This document shows positions 26,450 to 33,606 of a DNA stretch of 40,474 nt, piece after piece. The notes beneath the pieces were generated by a model. It ran no database searches and had not been told where the DNA came from. It was given only the letters and a program-made list of their open reading frames with translations. Position 1 is the first letter of the stretch. Each line of letters opens with the position of its first letter. The stretch covers positions 1 to 40,474 of the forward strand of contig CAKZOK010000090.1 of NCBI GenBank assembly GCA_937136415.1. Direction: 5' to 3'. The translations under genes were made by a program, and so were the position numbers. The DNA is from an uncultured Cytophagales bacterium. GTDB taxonomy: Bacteria; Bacteroidota; Bacteroidia; Cytophagales; Bernardetiaceae.

Positions 26450-26570
26450 TAGAGTACTGGACATGAATTAAAAAGTTGTTGGTGTCACTACGCTAAAACA
26501 CCAACGAACGGTGTTTTTCCCTGTTCTGTGACTCACAGAACAGCAAATACATCTAGTGTCCAGTACTCTA
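26450..26570. mobile_element. MITE-like element with 9-bp target duplication
   Basis: The ends TAGAGTACTGGACA (26450-26463) and TGTCCAGTACTCTA (26557-26570) are perfect 14-base terminal inverted repeats. GGGTAAAGT flanks both sides (26441-26449 and 26571-26579), the mark of transposition. The 121-bp interior has no ORF. It contains two hairpins, GTTGGTGT...ACACCAAC and CTGTTCTGTG-ACT-CACAGAACAG. The latter resembles the hairpin in the 28859 element. Confidence 0.85.
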
Positions 26571-26585
26571 GGGTAAAGTACAAAA

Positions 26586-26641
26586 CATACTACTAGACAA
26601 AACCCTCATTGAGAGTTGCAATAAAAATGTATAGTAGTATG
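26586..26641. repeat. Short inverted-repeat element, CATACTACTA ends
   Basis: CATACTACTA (26586-26595) and TAGTAGTATG (26632-26641) are perfect 10-base inverted ends, 56 bases overall. It lies about 40 bases before the end of the M42 gene and could also act as its terminator, though the T run is weak. Confidence 0.55.
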
Positions 26642-26681
26642 ATAAATTGCTCTTTTTTAGCTTTTAATCAACTGACAATAA

Positions 26682-27764
26682 TTATTTGATATATCTAAAA
26701 TCAGTTCCACCTTTTAGACTAATAACACTCTGATAAATAAGGTCAATAACTGCCTCTACATCTTTTTTAGACGCTGTTTCTACTGTTGTGTGCATATATT
26801 TTAGAGGAATAGAAATAAGTGCAGATGCTGTTCCTTTTCCAGAATACGCAAAAGCATCTGTATCTGTTCCTGTTACACGGCTTGAAGCCAAACGCTGAAA
26901 AGGTATTTTATTTTTATCAGCAGCCTTAATAATATGCTTCAAAAGATTGTTCTGAACAGCAGGCGCATAGGTCAGAACAGCTCCACGCCCACAATGAATA
27001 TCACTTTGCTTGAGTTTGTTGTACATTGGCGACGCTGTATCGTGGCAGACATCAGTAACGATGGCTACATCTGCCTCAATGGTACGAGAAATCATTGTTG
27101 CACCATTCAATCCTACTTCTTCTTGTACTGCATTTACGATATACAAACCAAAGTCTAATTTATCTTTATTTTTATGGATTCTACGTGCTACCTCTGCAAT
27201 CATAAAACCACCAATACGATTATCTAAGGCTCTTCCTGTCCAAAATTTATCATTCAAATCGATGAGTTGGTCTTCAAAAGTAGCTACACAACCCACATGA
27301 ATCCCCATTTCTTCTACTTCTGTCTTGCTTGTTGCTCCTACATCTAAAAAAATATTGTCAATTTCGGGAAGTGTATCAGCTTTTCCACGCTCACGAACAT
27401 GAATGGCTGGCCAACCAAAAACACCTTTTACAATTCCTTTATCAGTATAAATATTTACACGCTTCGAAGGTGCAATTACTGCATCAGAGCCACCATTTCG
27501 GACAACATAAATATAACCATCATCGGTAATATAATGCACTGTCCAAGCAATTTCATCGGCGTGTGCTTCAATGACTACTTTATATTTTGCCTTTGGATTA
27601 ATTACAGCAACAGCACTTCCATAAGTGTCTGTAAAATACGAATCTGTATAGGGTTTGATATAATCTAACCAAATTTTTTGTCCACTTTGTTCGTAACCTG
27701 TTGGAGATGAGTTATTGAGATAATTGAAGAGAAACTCACGACTTTTTTTATTCATTTTTGCCAT
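26682..27764 (-). CDS. M42 family metallopeptidase (glutamyl aminopeptidase-like)
   Basis: A 360-residue cytoplasmic aminopeptidase of family M42, which forms large dodecameric particles with two metals per subunit. Expected metal and catalytic residues are in EAHADEIAW (His and Asp), RALDNRIGG (bridging Asp), VQEEVGLNGA (catalytic Glu pair), VTDVCHDT (Asp) and KYMHTTVE (His). The SSPTGYE opening near residue 18 is typical of the family. There is no signal peptide. The start at 27764 gives MAKMNKKS; the second ATG, four codons in, is possible. It appears to stand alone, followed by palindromic elements. Confidence 0.93.
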   Translation of the reverse strand: MAKMNKKSREFLFNYLNNSSPTGYEQSGQKIWLDYIKPYTDSYFTDTYGSAVAVINPKAKYKVVIEAHADEIAWTVHYITDDGYIYVVRNGGSDAVIAPSKRVNIYTDKGIVKGVFGWPAIHVRERGKADTLPEIDNIFLDVGATSKTEVEEMGIHVGCVATFEDQLIDLNDKFWTGRALDNRIGGFMIAEVARRIHKNKDKLDFGLYIVNAVQEEVGLNGATMISRTIEADVAIVTDVCHDTASPMYNKLKQSDIHCGRGAVLTYAPAVQNNLLKHIIKAADKNKIPFQRLASSRVTGTDTDAFAYSGKGTASALISIPLKYMHTTVETASKKDVEAVIDLIYQSVISLKGGTDFRYIK

Positions 27765-27949
27765 ATTACTTTTTTTAATGATATTGATTTTTTCAGAAAA
27801 AGAAATAGCAAGATAACAAATCTAAAGGCTATCAAAAAAATTGATTTAAAAAAGTAGTAAATCTATCTCCTTTACTTCTAAATTTCTGCTCGCTTTGTTT
27901 TCTTAAAAAATAATACAAGGTTGCGCAATAGCAAGCATAAATCTTACAA

Positions 27950-28681
27950 TCAACTAAATTCAATTTTATATTCCAATCCAATTTGTTCAAATAAATTTTC
28001 TTTTTGGTAAAATATTTCTTTCTGACTGTCTGTAAGTTCATTTTTTTGGCGAGTTACTACAAAGTCAATGGCTTTTTTGGGGTTTCCTCTTCCATCACAA
28101 ACTAAAAAATTGATTATTTCATTTTCCAAATTTTCAATTTCATTTAGTTCTTCTAAATTATTCTTATCCAAAAAAGTAGAAATTGCAATTTGTGGGTAAA
28201 CAAAATGCTCTTCTCTACGCAACTGCTTAAAAAATTGTAAGTGCTGCGAAGTAGGGAAAATAGATTTTACCTTTCCAGAAAACTCTAACGAATTTTTGGC
28301 TTTTGCTTTCTTTGCTTGTCTTTTTTCTAAAGCATCTTTGCAAGTTTCACACAAGTAAGGCATCGGATTTTCCCATGGCTGATATTCATATACTTTTCTA
28401 TTAGAATAAAAATCATTCCGACGATTCAGAAAATGAGTAGGCAATGCACACAAATCACATTTTGATTTTTTGATATACGCACGACTATATTTGGCTACCT
28501 TGTTATGAATCTGACGAGGTTTCAAACGAAAATTCAAAGAAAGCTCGGCAAGTGTATAACGAAATTTTTCTTTTGCATCAAAAAGCTCCTGCTCTTCTGT
28601 ATTCAAAAGCCAATAACAACGACAAAGCTCTTTTTCATCTTCATCTTCAGTGAGATAATCAATTTCAATTTCTGGAAGCAT
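27950..28681 (-). CDS. Hypothetical protein with HTH-like and zinc-ribbon-like segments
   Basis: Not recognised. The 243-residue cytoplasmic protein opens with an acidic segment (EIDYLTEDEDEKELCRCYWL). YTLAELSLNFRLKPRQIHNK near residue 43 looks like a helix-turn-helix. Two CxxC pairs, CDLC near residue 76 and CETC near residue 114, are about 35 residues apart and could bind zinc. A lysine/alanine-rich helix (KRQAKKAKAK) follows. The C-terminal half is charged and probably helical. The combination suggests nucleic-acid binding, but this is inference. The coding frame is supported by its length and protein-like composition. Confidence 0.65.
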   Translation of the reverse strand: MLPEIEIDYLTEDEDEKELCRCYWLLNTEEQELFDAKEKFRYTLAELSLNFRLKPRQIHNKVAKYSRAYIKKSKCDLCALPTHFLNRRNDFYSNRKVYEYQPWENPMPYLCETCKDALEKRQAKKAKAKNSLEFSGKVKSIFPTSQHLQFFKQLRREEHFVYPQIAISTFLDKNNLEELNEIENLENEIINFLVCDGRGNPKKAIDFVVTRQKNELTDSQKEIFYQKENLFEQIGLEYKIEFS

Positions 28682-28858
28682 TTTATTTTTGGTTTTGTAT
28701 CAATTCCATAACTAAAATTATACAATGTTTGATTTCTATTTAAGTTACCTTACTTGCCAAAATACCATTTTTAGTACATTTAGTAAGCACATGAGCAAAA
28801 TATATTCTCTCTGGATTTTGCATTCTAAAATTAGGCATACTCCATTCTAAATACTTAA

Positions 28859-28951
28859 CTGGAGTTACGTAGAATCTTGTACTACTATATTGTAAGACAA
28901 ATTTGCAAACCGTGTTCTGTGGCACACAGAACAATAAGTGCGTAACTCCAG
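28859..28951. mobile_element. MITE-like element with 7-bp target duplication
   Basis: Terminal inverted repeats CTGGAGTTACG (28859-28869) and CGTAACTCCAG (28941-28951) bound a 93-bp element. It is flanked by the direct repeat TACTTAA on both sides (28852-28858, 28952-28958). Counting one more base into the repeats gives a 5-bp duplication instead. The right half has hairpin TGTTCTGTG/CACAGAACA and is repeated exactly, inverted, at 19209-19254. There is no internal ORF, so it would need a transposase in trans. Confidence 0.85.
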
Positions 28952-29049
28952 TACTTAACAAAAACAAAGTAATCTTGTATAACTTCAATTATTATTCAAA
29001 AATTATAAAATTTTTAGCATATAAAATATTATTCGACTTACATTTTTAC

Positions 29050-29057
29050 TATTTTTG
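29050..29057 (+). promoter_or_regulatory. Possible -7 element for metG
   Basis: TATTTTTG fits TAnnTTTG and lies 80 bases before the metG ATG. No clear -33 element is seen. Confidence 0.4.
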
Positions 29058-29137
29058 TAGATTAATTTTACATTTAAGATGCTATTGGTCAAACTATTTT
29101 TCAATTCTGAAAAAATAAACATATATAAAAACATTCT

Positions 29138-31282
29138 ATGTCGCCTTCTATCAAAACATCAAAAGATTTTAAAAGAACTACTGTTACGGCTGCTCTTCCG
29201 TATGCCAATGGTGGACTTCATATTGGACATATTGCAGGTGCATATTTGCCAGCCGATACGTATGTACGATACCTCCGAATGAAAAATCATGATGTAATTT
29301 TTGTGTGTGGAAGCGACGAACACGGAGCAGCCATTACACTTAGAGCCAAAAAAGAAGGTATTACTCCTAAAGAAATTATAGACAAATATGATACTCTTAT
29401 CAAAAATTCTTTTGCTGATTTTGGGATAGATTTTGATATTTATCATCGTACATCTTCGGAGTTGCATAAAGAAACGGCACAAGATTTTTTTACATCTCTA
29501 TATGAAAAAGATATTTTTAGCAAACAAACCAACGAACAGTTTTATGATGAAAAGTTTGAGCAGTTTTTGGCTGATAGATATATTATAGGAACTTGCCCAA
29601 ATTGCCAAAATGATAATGCTTTTGGCGACCAATGTGAAAAATGTGGCTCTACGCTTAGTCCGACAGAATTAATTAATCCAAAATCTGCATTAAGTGGTCA
29701 AAAGCCCGTTTTGAAATCTACCTCTCACTGGTTTTTGCCTCTTCAAAATTATGAAAAATGGCTTAGAGAATGGATTTTAGATTCTAAAAAAGATGAATGG
29801 CGTGCAGGAGTTTATGGACAATGCAAATCGTGGATAGAACAAGGATTACACGAGCGTTCGATGACTAGAGATTTGGATTGGGGCGTTCCTGTTCCTCTTT
29901 CAAAAGAAGAAGGGGCAGAAGGAAAAGTGCTTTATGTATGGTTAGATGCTCCTATTGGTTATGTTTCGGCGACCAAACAATGGGCAAAAAATACAAATAA
30001 TGATTGGAAAAAATATTGGTTAAAGCAAGAAAATGAAGCCGATGATTCTCGTCTTATTCATTTTATTGGGAAAGATAACATTGTTTTTCATTGTTTGATT
30101 TTTCCTATTATTCTAAAAGCTCATGGAGATTATATTTTGCCTGAAAATGTTCCAGCAAATAATTTTTTAAACTTGGAAGGCGACAAAATTTCTACGTCAA
30201 GAGAGTGGGCTGTTTGGCTCAACGAATATGTAAAAGAGTTTCCTACCAAAAAAGATGAATTGCGCTATGTTTTGACTTCTATTGCGCCAGAAACAAAGGA
30301 TAGTGAGTTTACTTGGGCTATTTTTCAATCCAGAATCAATAATGAATTGGTTGATACACTTGGTAATTTTGTTAATCGTACTGTCGTTTTGATTAATAAA
30401 TATTATAAAGGTGAAGTTCCCAATATCAATTTATCAACTGCAAAAGATTTGACAGATTTTGATAAAGAAGTTTTGGAAGGAATCAAAATACAGACTGAAA
30501 AGGTAAGTCAAAACTTAGAAAAGTTCAATTTTAGAGATGGTTTGTTTGAAGTAATGGAATTGGCACGTTTGGGAAATAAATACCTTGCCACAACAGAACC
30601 TTGGAAATTGCAAAAAACAGAGCCTCAACGAGTAGAACAGATTATGAAAATTAGTGCCGAACTGACAGCTAATTTAGCGATTTTGATGCGTCCATTTTTG
30701 CCTACTACTTCTGATAAAATTGCAAATATGTTGAATTTGGAAAATGATTTGAAATGGGACTTGGCTGGAAATTTAGATTTATTAGAATCAAATAATGGCA
30801 AAATAAATAAGGCAACTCTACTTTTTGAAAAAATAGAAGATGAGCTTGTAGAAAGTCAAATAAAAAAATTAGATGATAATAAGGCAAGAAAATTGAAAGA
30901 GATAAAAGAGCAAAAAGAAGAAAATGCTCAAACCAATCCGATTGCAGAAATTCAGTCTGAAATTCAGTTTGAAGATTTTTCTAAAATTGATATTCGTGTA
31001 GCCACAATAAAAAATGCAGAGCCTATCAAAAAAGCTGACAAACTTTTAAAAATTACATTAGAAGTAGGCGAGCAAGAAGTAACGGTAGCGAGTGGAATTG
31101 CAGAACATTTTTCTCCAGAAGAAATTATAGGCAAACAAGTTTGTTGGCTTGCCAATCTTGCACCACGCAAAATGAGAGGTGTTGTTTCTCAAGGAATGAT
31201 TCTTTTAGCAGAAAATGAAAAAGGAAAACTTGTCTTTGTAAGCCCTGAAAAAATGGTTAATACAGGGGCGCAAGTCAAATAA
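29138..31282 (+). CDS. metG: Methionyl-tRNA synthetase
   Basis: Charges tRNA-Met in the cytoplasm. The class I HIGH motif is H28-I-G-H31 (NGGLHIGHIAG), and the KMSKS loop is K350-I-S-T-S354. A zinc knuckle is formed by CPNC (153-156) and CEKC (166-169), as in MetG1-type enzymes. The anticodon-binding helical domain follows, then a charged linker (about 570-600), and a C-terminal tRNA-binding/dimerisation EMAP-like OB domain from about 607 (KIDIRVATIKNAEPIKKADK, then ASGIAEHFSPE and LAPRKMRGVVSQGM). The length of 714 is normal for the form with this domain. It appears monocistronic. Confidence 0.97.
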   Translation: MSPSIKTSKDFKRTTVTAALPYANGGLHIGHIAGAYLPADTYVRYLRMKNHDVIFVCGSDEHGAAITLRAKKEGITPKEIIDKYDTLIKNSFADFGIDFDIYHRTSSELHKETAQDFFTSLYEKDIFSKQTNEQFYDEKFEQFLADRYIIGTCPNCQNDNAFGDQCEKCGSTLSPTELINPKSALSGQKPVLKSTSHWFLPLQNYEKWLREWILDSKKDEWRAGVYGQCKSWIEQGLHERSMTRDLDWGVPVPLSKEEGAEGKVLYVWLDAPIGYVSATKQWAKNTNNDWKKYWLKQENEADDSRLIHFIGKDNIVFHCLIFPIILKAHGDYILPENVPANNFLNLEGDKISTSREWAVWLNEYVKEFPTKKDELRYVLTSIAPETKDSEFTWAIFQSRINNELVDTLGNFVNRTVVLINKYYKGEVPNINLSTAKDLTDFDKEVLEGIKIQTEKVSQNLEKFNFRDGLFEVMELARLGNKYLATTEPWKLQKTEPQRVEQIMKISAELTANLAILMRPFLPTTSDKIANMLNLENDLKWDLAGNLDLLESNNGKINKATLLFEKIEDELVESQIKKLDDNKARKLKEIKEQKEENAQTNPIAEIQSEIQFEDFSKIDIRVATIKNAEPIKKADKLLKITLEVGEQEVTVASGIAEHFSPEEIIGKQVCWLANLAPRKMRGVVSQGMILLAENEKGKLVFVSPEKMVNTGAQVK

Positions 31283-31353
31283 AAATTATATACTACTACG
31301 TTTTTGCGAATTAATTCGTACCAAAAAAAATTATTTTACTTAATTCAATAAAA

Positions 31354-32058
31354 ATGAAAACTATTTTATCTCATACTTATCTTTTTGCTCTTGGATTGTT
31401 TCTTTGTTTTTCTTTAAGTAGCTGTTTCGATGTAAACGAAGTAGTTTCACTGAATAAAGATGGAAGTGGAAAATACGGTTTTATGCTTGATTTTAAAGAC
31501 AATTTTGCTTTCAAATATGCAAAAGATGACAAGCTCAAAAACAGAGCTGACAGCACTTTGGACGTGATGATACAACAAGCCAAAAATACAAAAGGAATAT
31601 CAAATGTAGAAAAGAAAGTTGAGGGTACGCAATATGGTTTGAAATATGACTTTGAAAATGTAGAAGCTCTCAACAAAGCTATTAATAGAAAAATAAATGG
31701 CAAAGTTCAGACATTATATTCTTACAAAAAAGGTATTTTGACGCATTACAATATTCTTCCAATAGAAAATGGCATCACAAAAAATGGTGTTACTATTGAA
31801 GATGTTCTTTCAGATGATATATCAGAAAGCAAACAATCTTCAATAGACATGAACAAAAATATGTTTAAGAATTTTCATTATGGGATTCTAGTTCAAAGTG
31901 ATTCTAAAGAAGAAAAAGTAATTGTAAAAGAATCAAATTTAGAACCTGTAGAAAGAGCAACTACCGAAAATCGTGTATTCCTTTCAACTTCACTAAGTGA
32001 AGCAATGATGAGTGAAGTAAGAGAAAAAAAGAAAAAAACAGTCATCAAGTTTGAATAA
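31354..32058 (+). CDS. Putative lipoprotein, function unknown
   Basis: A 234-residue protein with a lipoprotein signal peptide: a hydrophobic run followed by the lipobox LSSC, with the lipidated Cys near residue 24, then FDVNEVVSLNKDG. The mature part begins with a beta-hairpin-like repeat and contains amphipathic helices (MIQQAKNTKGISN) and a lysine-rich end (REKKKKTVIKFE). No catalytic motif is seen, and the family is not recognised; related envelope lipoproteins of unknown role are common in Bacteroidota. A terminator follows, separating it from the toxin-antitoxin-chaperone cassette. Confidence 0.8.
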   Translation: MKTILSHTYLFALGLFLCFSLSSCFDVNEVVSLNKDGSGKYGFMLDFKDNFAFKYAKDDKLKNRADSTLDVMIQQAKNTKGISNVEKKVEGTQYGLKYDFENVEALNKAINRKINGKVQTLYSYKKGILTHYNILPIENGITKNGVTIEDVLSDDISESKQSSIDMNKNMFKNFHYGILVQSDSKEEKVIVKESNLEPVERATTENRVFLSTSLSEAMMSEVREKKKKTVIKFE

Positions 32059-32088
32059 ATTTTGAGTTATTTGTTTTTCATAAAAAAC

Positions 32089-32128
32089 CTTCATTTCGTT
32101 TTTACTAAACTAAATGAAGGTTTTTTTG
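32089..32128 (+). terminator. Terminator after lipoprotein gene
   Basis: AACCTTCATTT and AAATGAAGGTT form an 11-bp stem with a loop of about 15 bases and a T run. It isolates the following three-gene cassette from upstream transcription. Confidence 0.8.
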
Positions 32129-32222
32129 CTCCTAAATTTAAAATAAGATAATTTATTTTTAATAAAAATTTGAATTAATCTAACTTTTTTATTTGATTTG
32201 TAGTTTACTAATAACTTAACCA

Positions 32223-32723
32223 TTGAAAGAAAACACGGAAGAAAATAAACGCAAAACCATTCAATTTCCTTCAGATATATTCTTTAGTGATGAAGATTGG
32301 AGGTTGATTAGTCCCGAATGGACTATAAAACTCTACATCGATAAAGAAAATAAAGACGAAATAATTGATTTTTTAATAACAGAAGAGAAAGCAAGAAAGA
32401 GGCTCAATAATATCTTTAATATCCTATTCTCTGGAAATTATAGGGATAAACTCTATCGTAAAGAGAATATTACCAAAGCTACTAAAGATATTACAGCTAT
32501 GAAATTTGCATTTAAAAGTAATAAAGGTGGCAAACTTAATGCTCGTATTTATTGTAAAGAATTTTTTGAAGATGACAAACCTAAATTCAAAAAAATTATA
32601 TTATTATTTTTTTTAAGGCATAAAGATGAGCAAAAAATACCATCTAAAACCAAAAATAAAATTTTGGAAATGAATGAGTTTGATTATCTATTTGATGAAG
32701 AATTTAATGATGAAGAGGAATAA
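32223..32723 (+). CDS. HigB-like (RelE/ParE superfamily) toxin of a putative TAC module
   Basis: A 166-residue cytoplasmic protein, likely the toxin of a three-gene toxin-antitoxin-chaperone module. A polar N-terminal extension (about 1-45) precedes a core that follows the HigB pattern: a helix (FLITEEKARKRLNNIFNILF), a basic segment (YRDKLYRKENITKATKDIT), then beta-strands MKFAFKS, NARIYCKEFF and KKIILLFFLRH, and a KIPSKTKNKILEM helix recalling the K-x-P-x-x-x-I ending of HigB toxins. HigB toxins cut ribosome-bound mRNA. The N-terminal extension is longer than usual. The start is TTG at 32223. The XRE gene follows after 30 bases. Fold assignment is by eye. Confidence 0.65.
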   Translation: MKENTEENKRKTIQFPSDIFFSDEDWRLISPEWTIKLYIDKENKDEIIDFLITEEKARKRLNNIFNILFSGNYRDKLYRKENITKATKDITAMKFAFKSNKGGKLNARIYCKEFFEDDKPKFKKIILLFFLRHKDEQKIPSKTKNKILEMNEFDYLFDEEFNDEEE

Positions 32724-32753
32724 AACCAAAAAATTACTAAACCTATTTTACCC

Positions 32754-33146
32754 ATGACACCAAAAGAAGAAAGAGAGGCTCTACGTAAATTATTAATTGA
32801 TAAGCTGCGTCCTCAAAATGAAAAAGAAAAGATTGAATTTGCAGCTTCACAATTACACCATTCAATTATTCAAGAAATAATTGAACGTATGAATGAGTTA
32901 AACATGACACAATCCGAACTAGCAAAAAGAATGAATGTTTCAAAAGGATTTATTTCTCAACTGTGGACAGGAGATAAACTCATTAACCTCAAACAACTTA
33001 CTCAAATTATACAAATTTTGAATAGCCACATTTCAATTAAAATAGAGGAGAAGTATAAATCAAAATTTTCTTTTCGTTCTTTTACTTTACCTCCTCCTAA
33101 AAATGTAAATCACGCAGATAATAACTCTAAAAATATAGCTGCTTAA
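32754..33146 (+). CDS. XRE-family antitoxin (HigA-like) with C-terminal tail
   Basis: A 130-residue DNA-binding protein, likely the antitoxin and autorepressor for the upstream toxin. An N-terminal basic/helical stretch leads to a Cro/C1-type helix-turn-helix at about 50-92 (MTQSELAKRMNVSKGFISQL, then NLKQLTQIIQIL). Beyond the domain is a tail of about 30 residues, with an aromatic and proline segment FSFRSFTLPPP followed by a polar end. In TAC modules the antitoxin carries such an extension (the chaperone-addiction region), which makes it depend on the SecB-like partner. This role is inferred from position and composition. It is 14 bases from the next gene, so co-transcribed. Confidence 0.85.
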   Translation: MTPKEEREALRKLLIDKLRPQNEKEKIEFAASQLHHSIIQEIIERMNELNMTQSELAKRMNVSKGFISQLWTGDKLINLKQLTQIIQILNSHISIKIEEKYKSKFSFRSFTLPPPKNVNHADNNSKNIAA

Positions 33147-33160
33147 AAAATAATTTAATT

Positions 33161-33598
33161 ATGTACACTGCCAAAAATTCCCCTTTTCGCCTAAAAAAAT
33201 TTGTAGTTACACATTTAGAAATCGGATTTGTACCCAAAACAAAGAAATCTAACCAAAAACCTTCCCTAAAAATTGATTTTGATATTTTTCAATCTGAACA
33301 GAATGAAAATATTTTTGAAATATCATTTCACCTTTCTTACAATAAAGAAAAAAAGCAAGGAATTTTTTATGATATAAAAACAATTAGCAATTTTCGCTTT
33401 GCCAAACGTAATCTTGACCAAGATTACATTTCTGGTAGCTTGTATTATTCTGGACTTCCTATGTCAATTTCGTTCATTCGTGCTTATTTAGCTCAAGTTA
33501 CAAGTTCTTTTCCATCTGGGAAGCACTTAATAGAATCCATTGACTTACACGATTTGATACAAAGTAAACAAGCTCATAATTTGGAAAAATTACAATAA
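33161..33598 (+). CDS. SecB-like chaperone of a putative TAC module
   Basis: A 145-residue cytoplasmic protein resembling SecB and the SecB-like TAC chaperones such as Rv1957. After a beta-strand region, FEISFHLSYNKEKKQGIFYD recalls the SecB central sheet, NFRF matches the F-x-F-like strand. The final part, GLPMSISFIRAYLAQVTSSF then IESIDLHDLI, follows the SecB pattern of a proline, an aromatic/Arg helix and a closing (L/I)-x-x-(I/V)-(D/N)-hh segment. Length fits SecB (about 150). It is the last gene of the three-gene cassette and lies just 8 bases from the convergent murF-alr gene. Alternative: an unrelated small beta-rich protein; a structure prediction would settle it. Confidence 0.7.
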   Translation: MYTAKNSPFRLKKFVVTHLEIGFVPKTKKSNQKPSLKIDFDIFQSEQNENIFEISFHLSYNKEKKQGIFYDIKTISNFRFAKRNLDQDYISGSLYYSGLPMSISFIRAYLAQVTSSFPSGKHLIESIDLHDLIQSKQAHNLEKLQ

Positions 33599-33606
33599 TT
33601 ATTTTT

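Larger units (their letters stand above)
26138..26681. other. 544-bp intergenic region filled with palindromic elements
   Basis: No ORF of note. It holds three consecutive inverted-repeat elements (26347-26417, 26450-26570, 26586-26641), each listed separately. The first ~200 bases, upstream of the GH3 fusion gene, are AT-rich with no clear structure and probably contain its promoter. Confidence 0.65.
28682..29137. other. 456-bp intergenic region with a MITE-like element
   Basis: No gene is supported. An 82-codon minus-strand ORF crosses the mobile element and looks fortuitous. The region holds the element at 28859-28951 and, at its right end, the metG promoter region. Confidence 0.6.

Noticed and set aside
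27832..28041. 69-codon minus-strand ORF
   Set aside because: It overlaps the 3' end of the 243-residue hypothetical gene in another frame and is low-complexity; judged a shadow.
28740..28988. 82-codon minus-strand ORF
   Set aside because: It runs straight through the 93-bp mobile element, so part of its sequence is the repeat. No family resemblance and no signal of coding use.
31296..31318. Palindrome CGAATTAATTCG after metG
   Set aside because: Short and AT-rich with no T run; not distinguishable from chance in this sequence.
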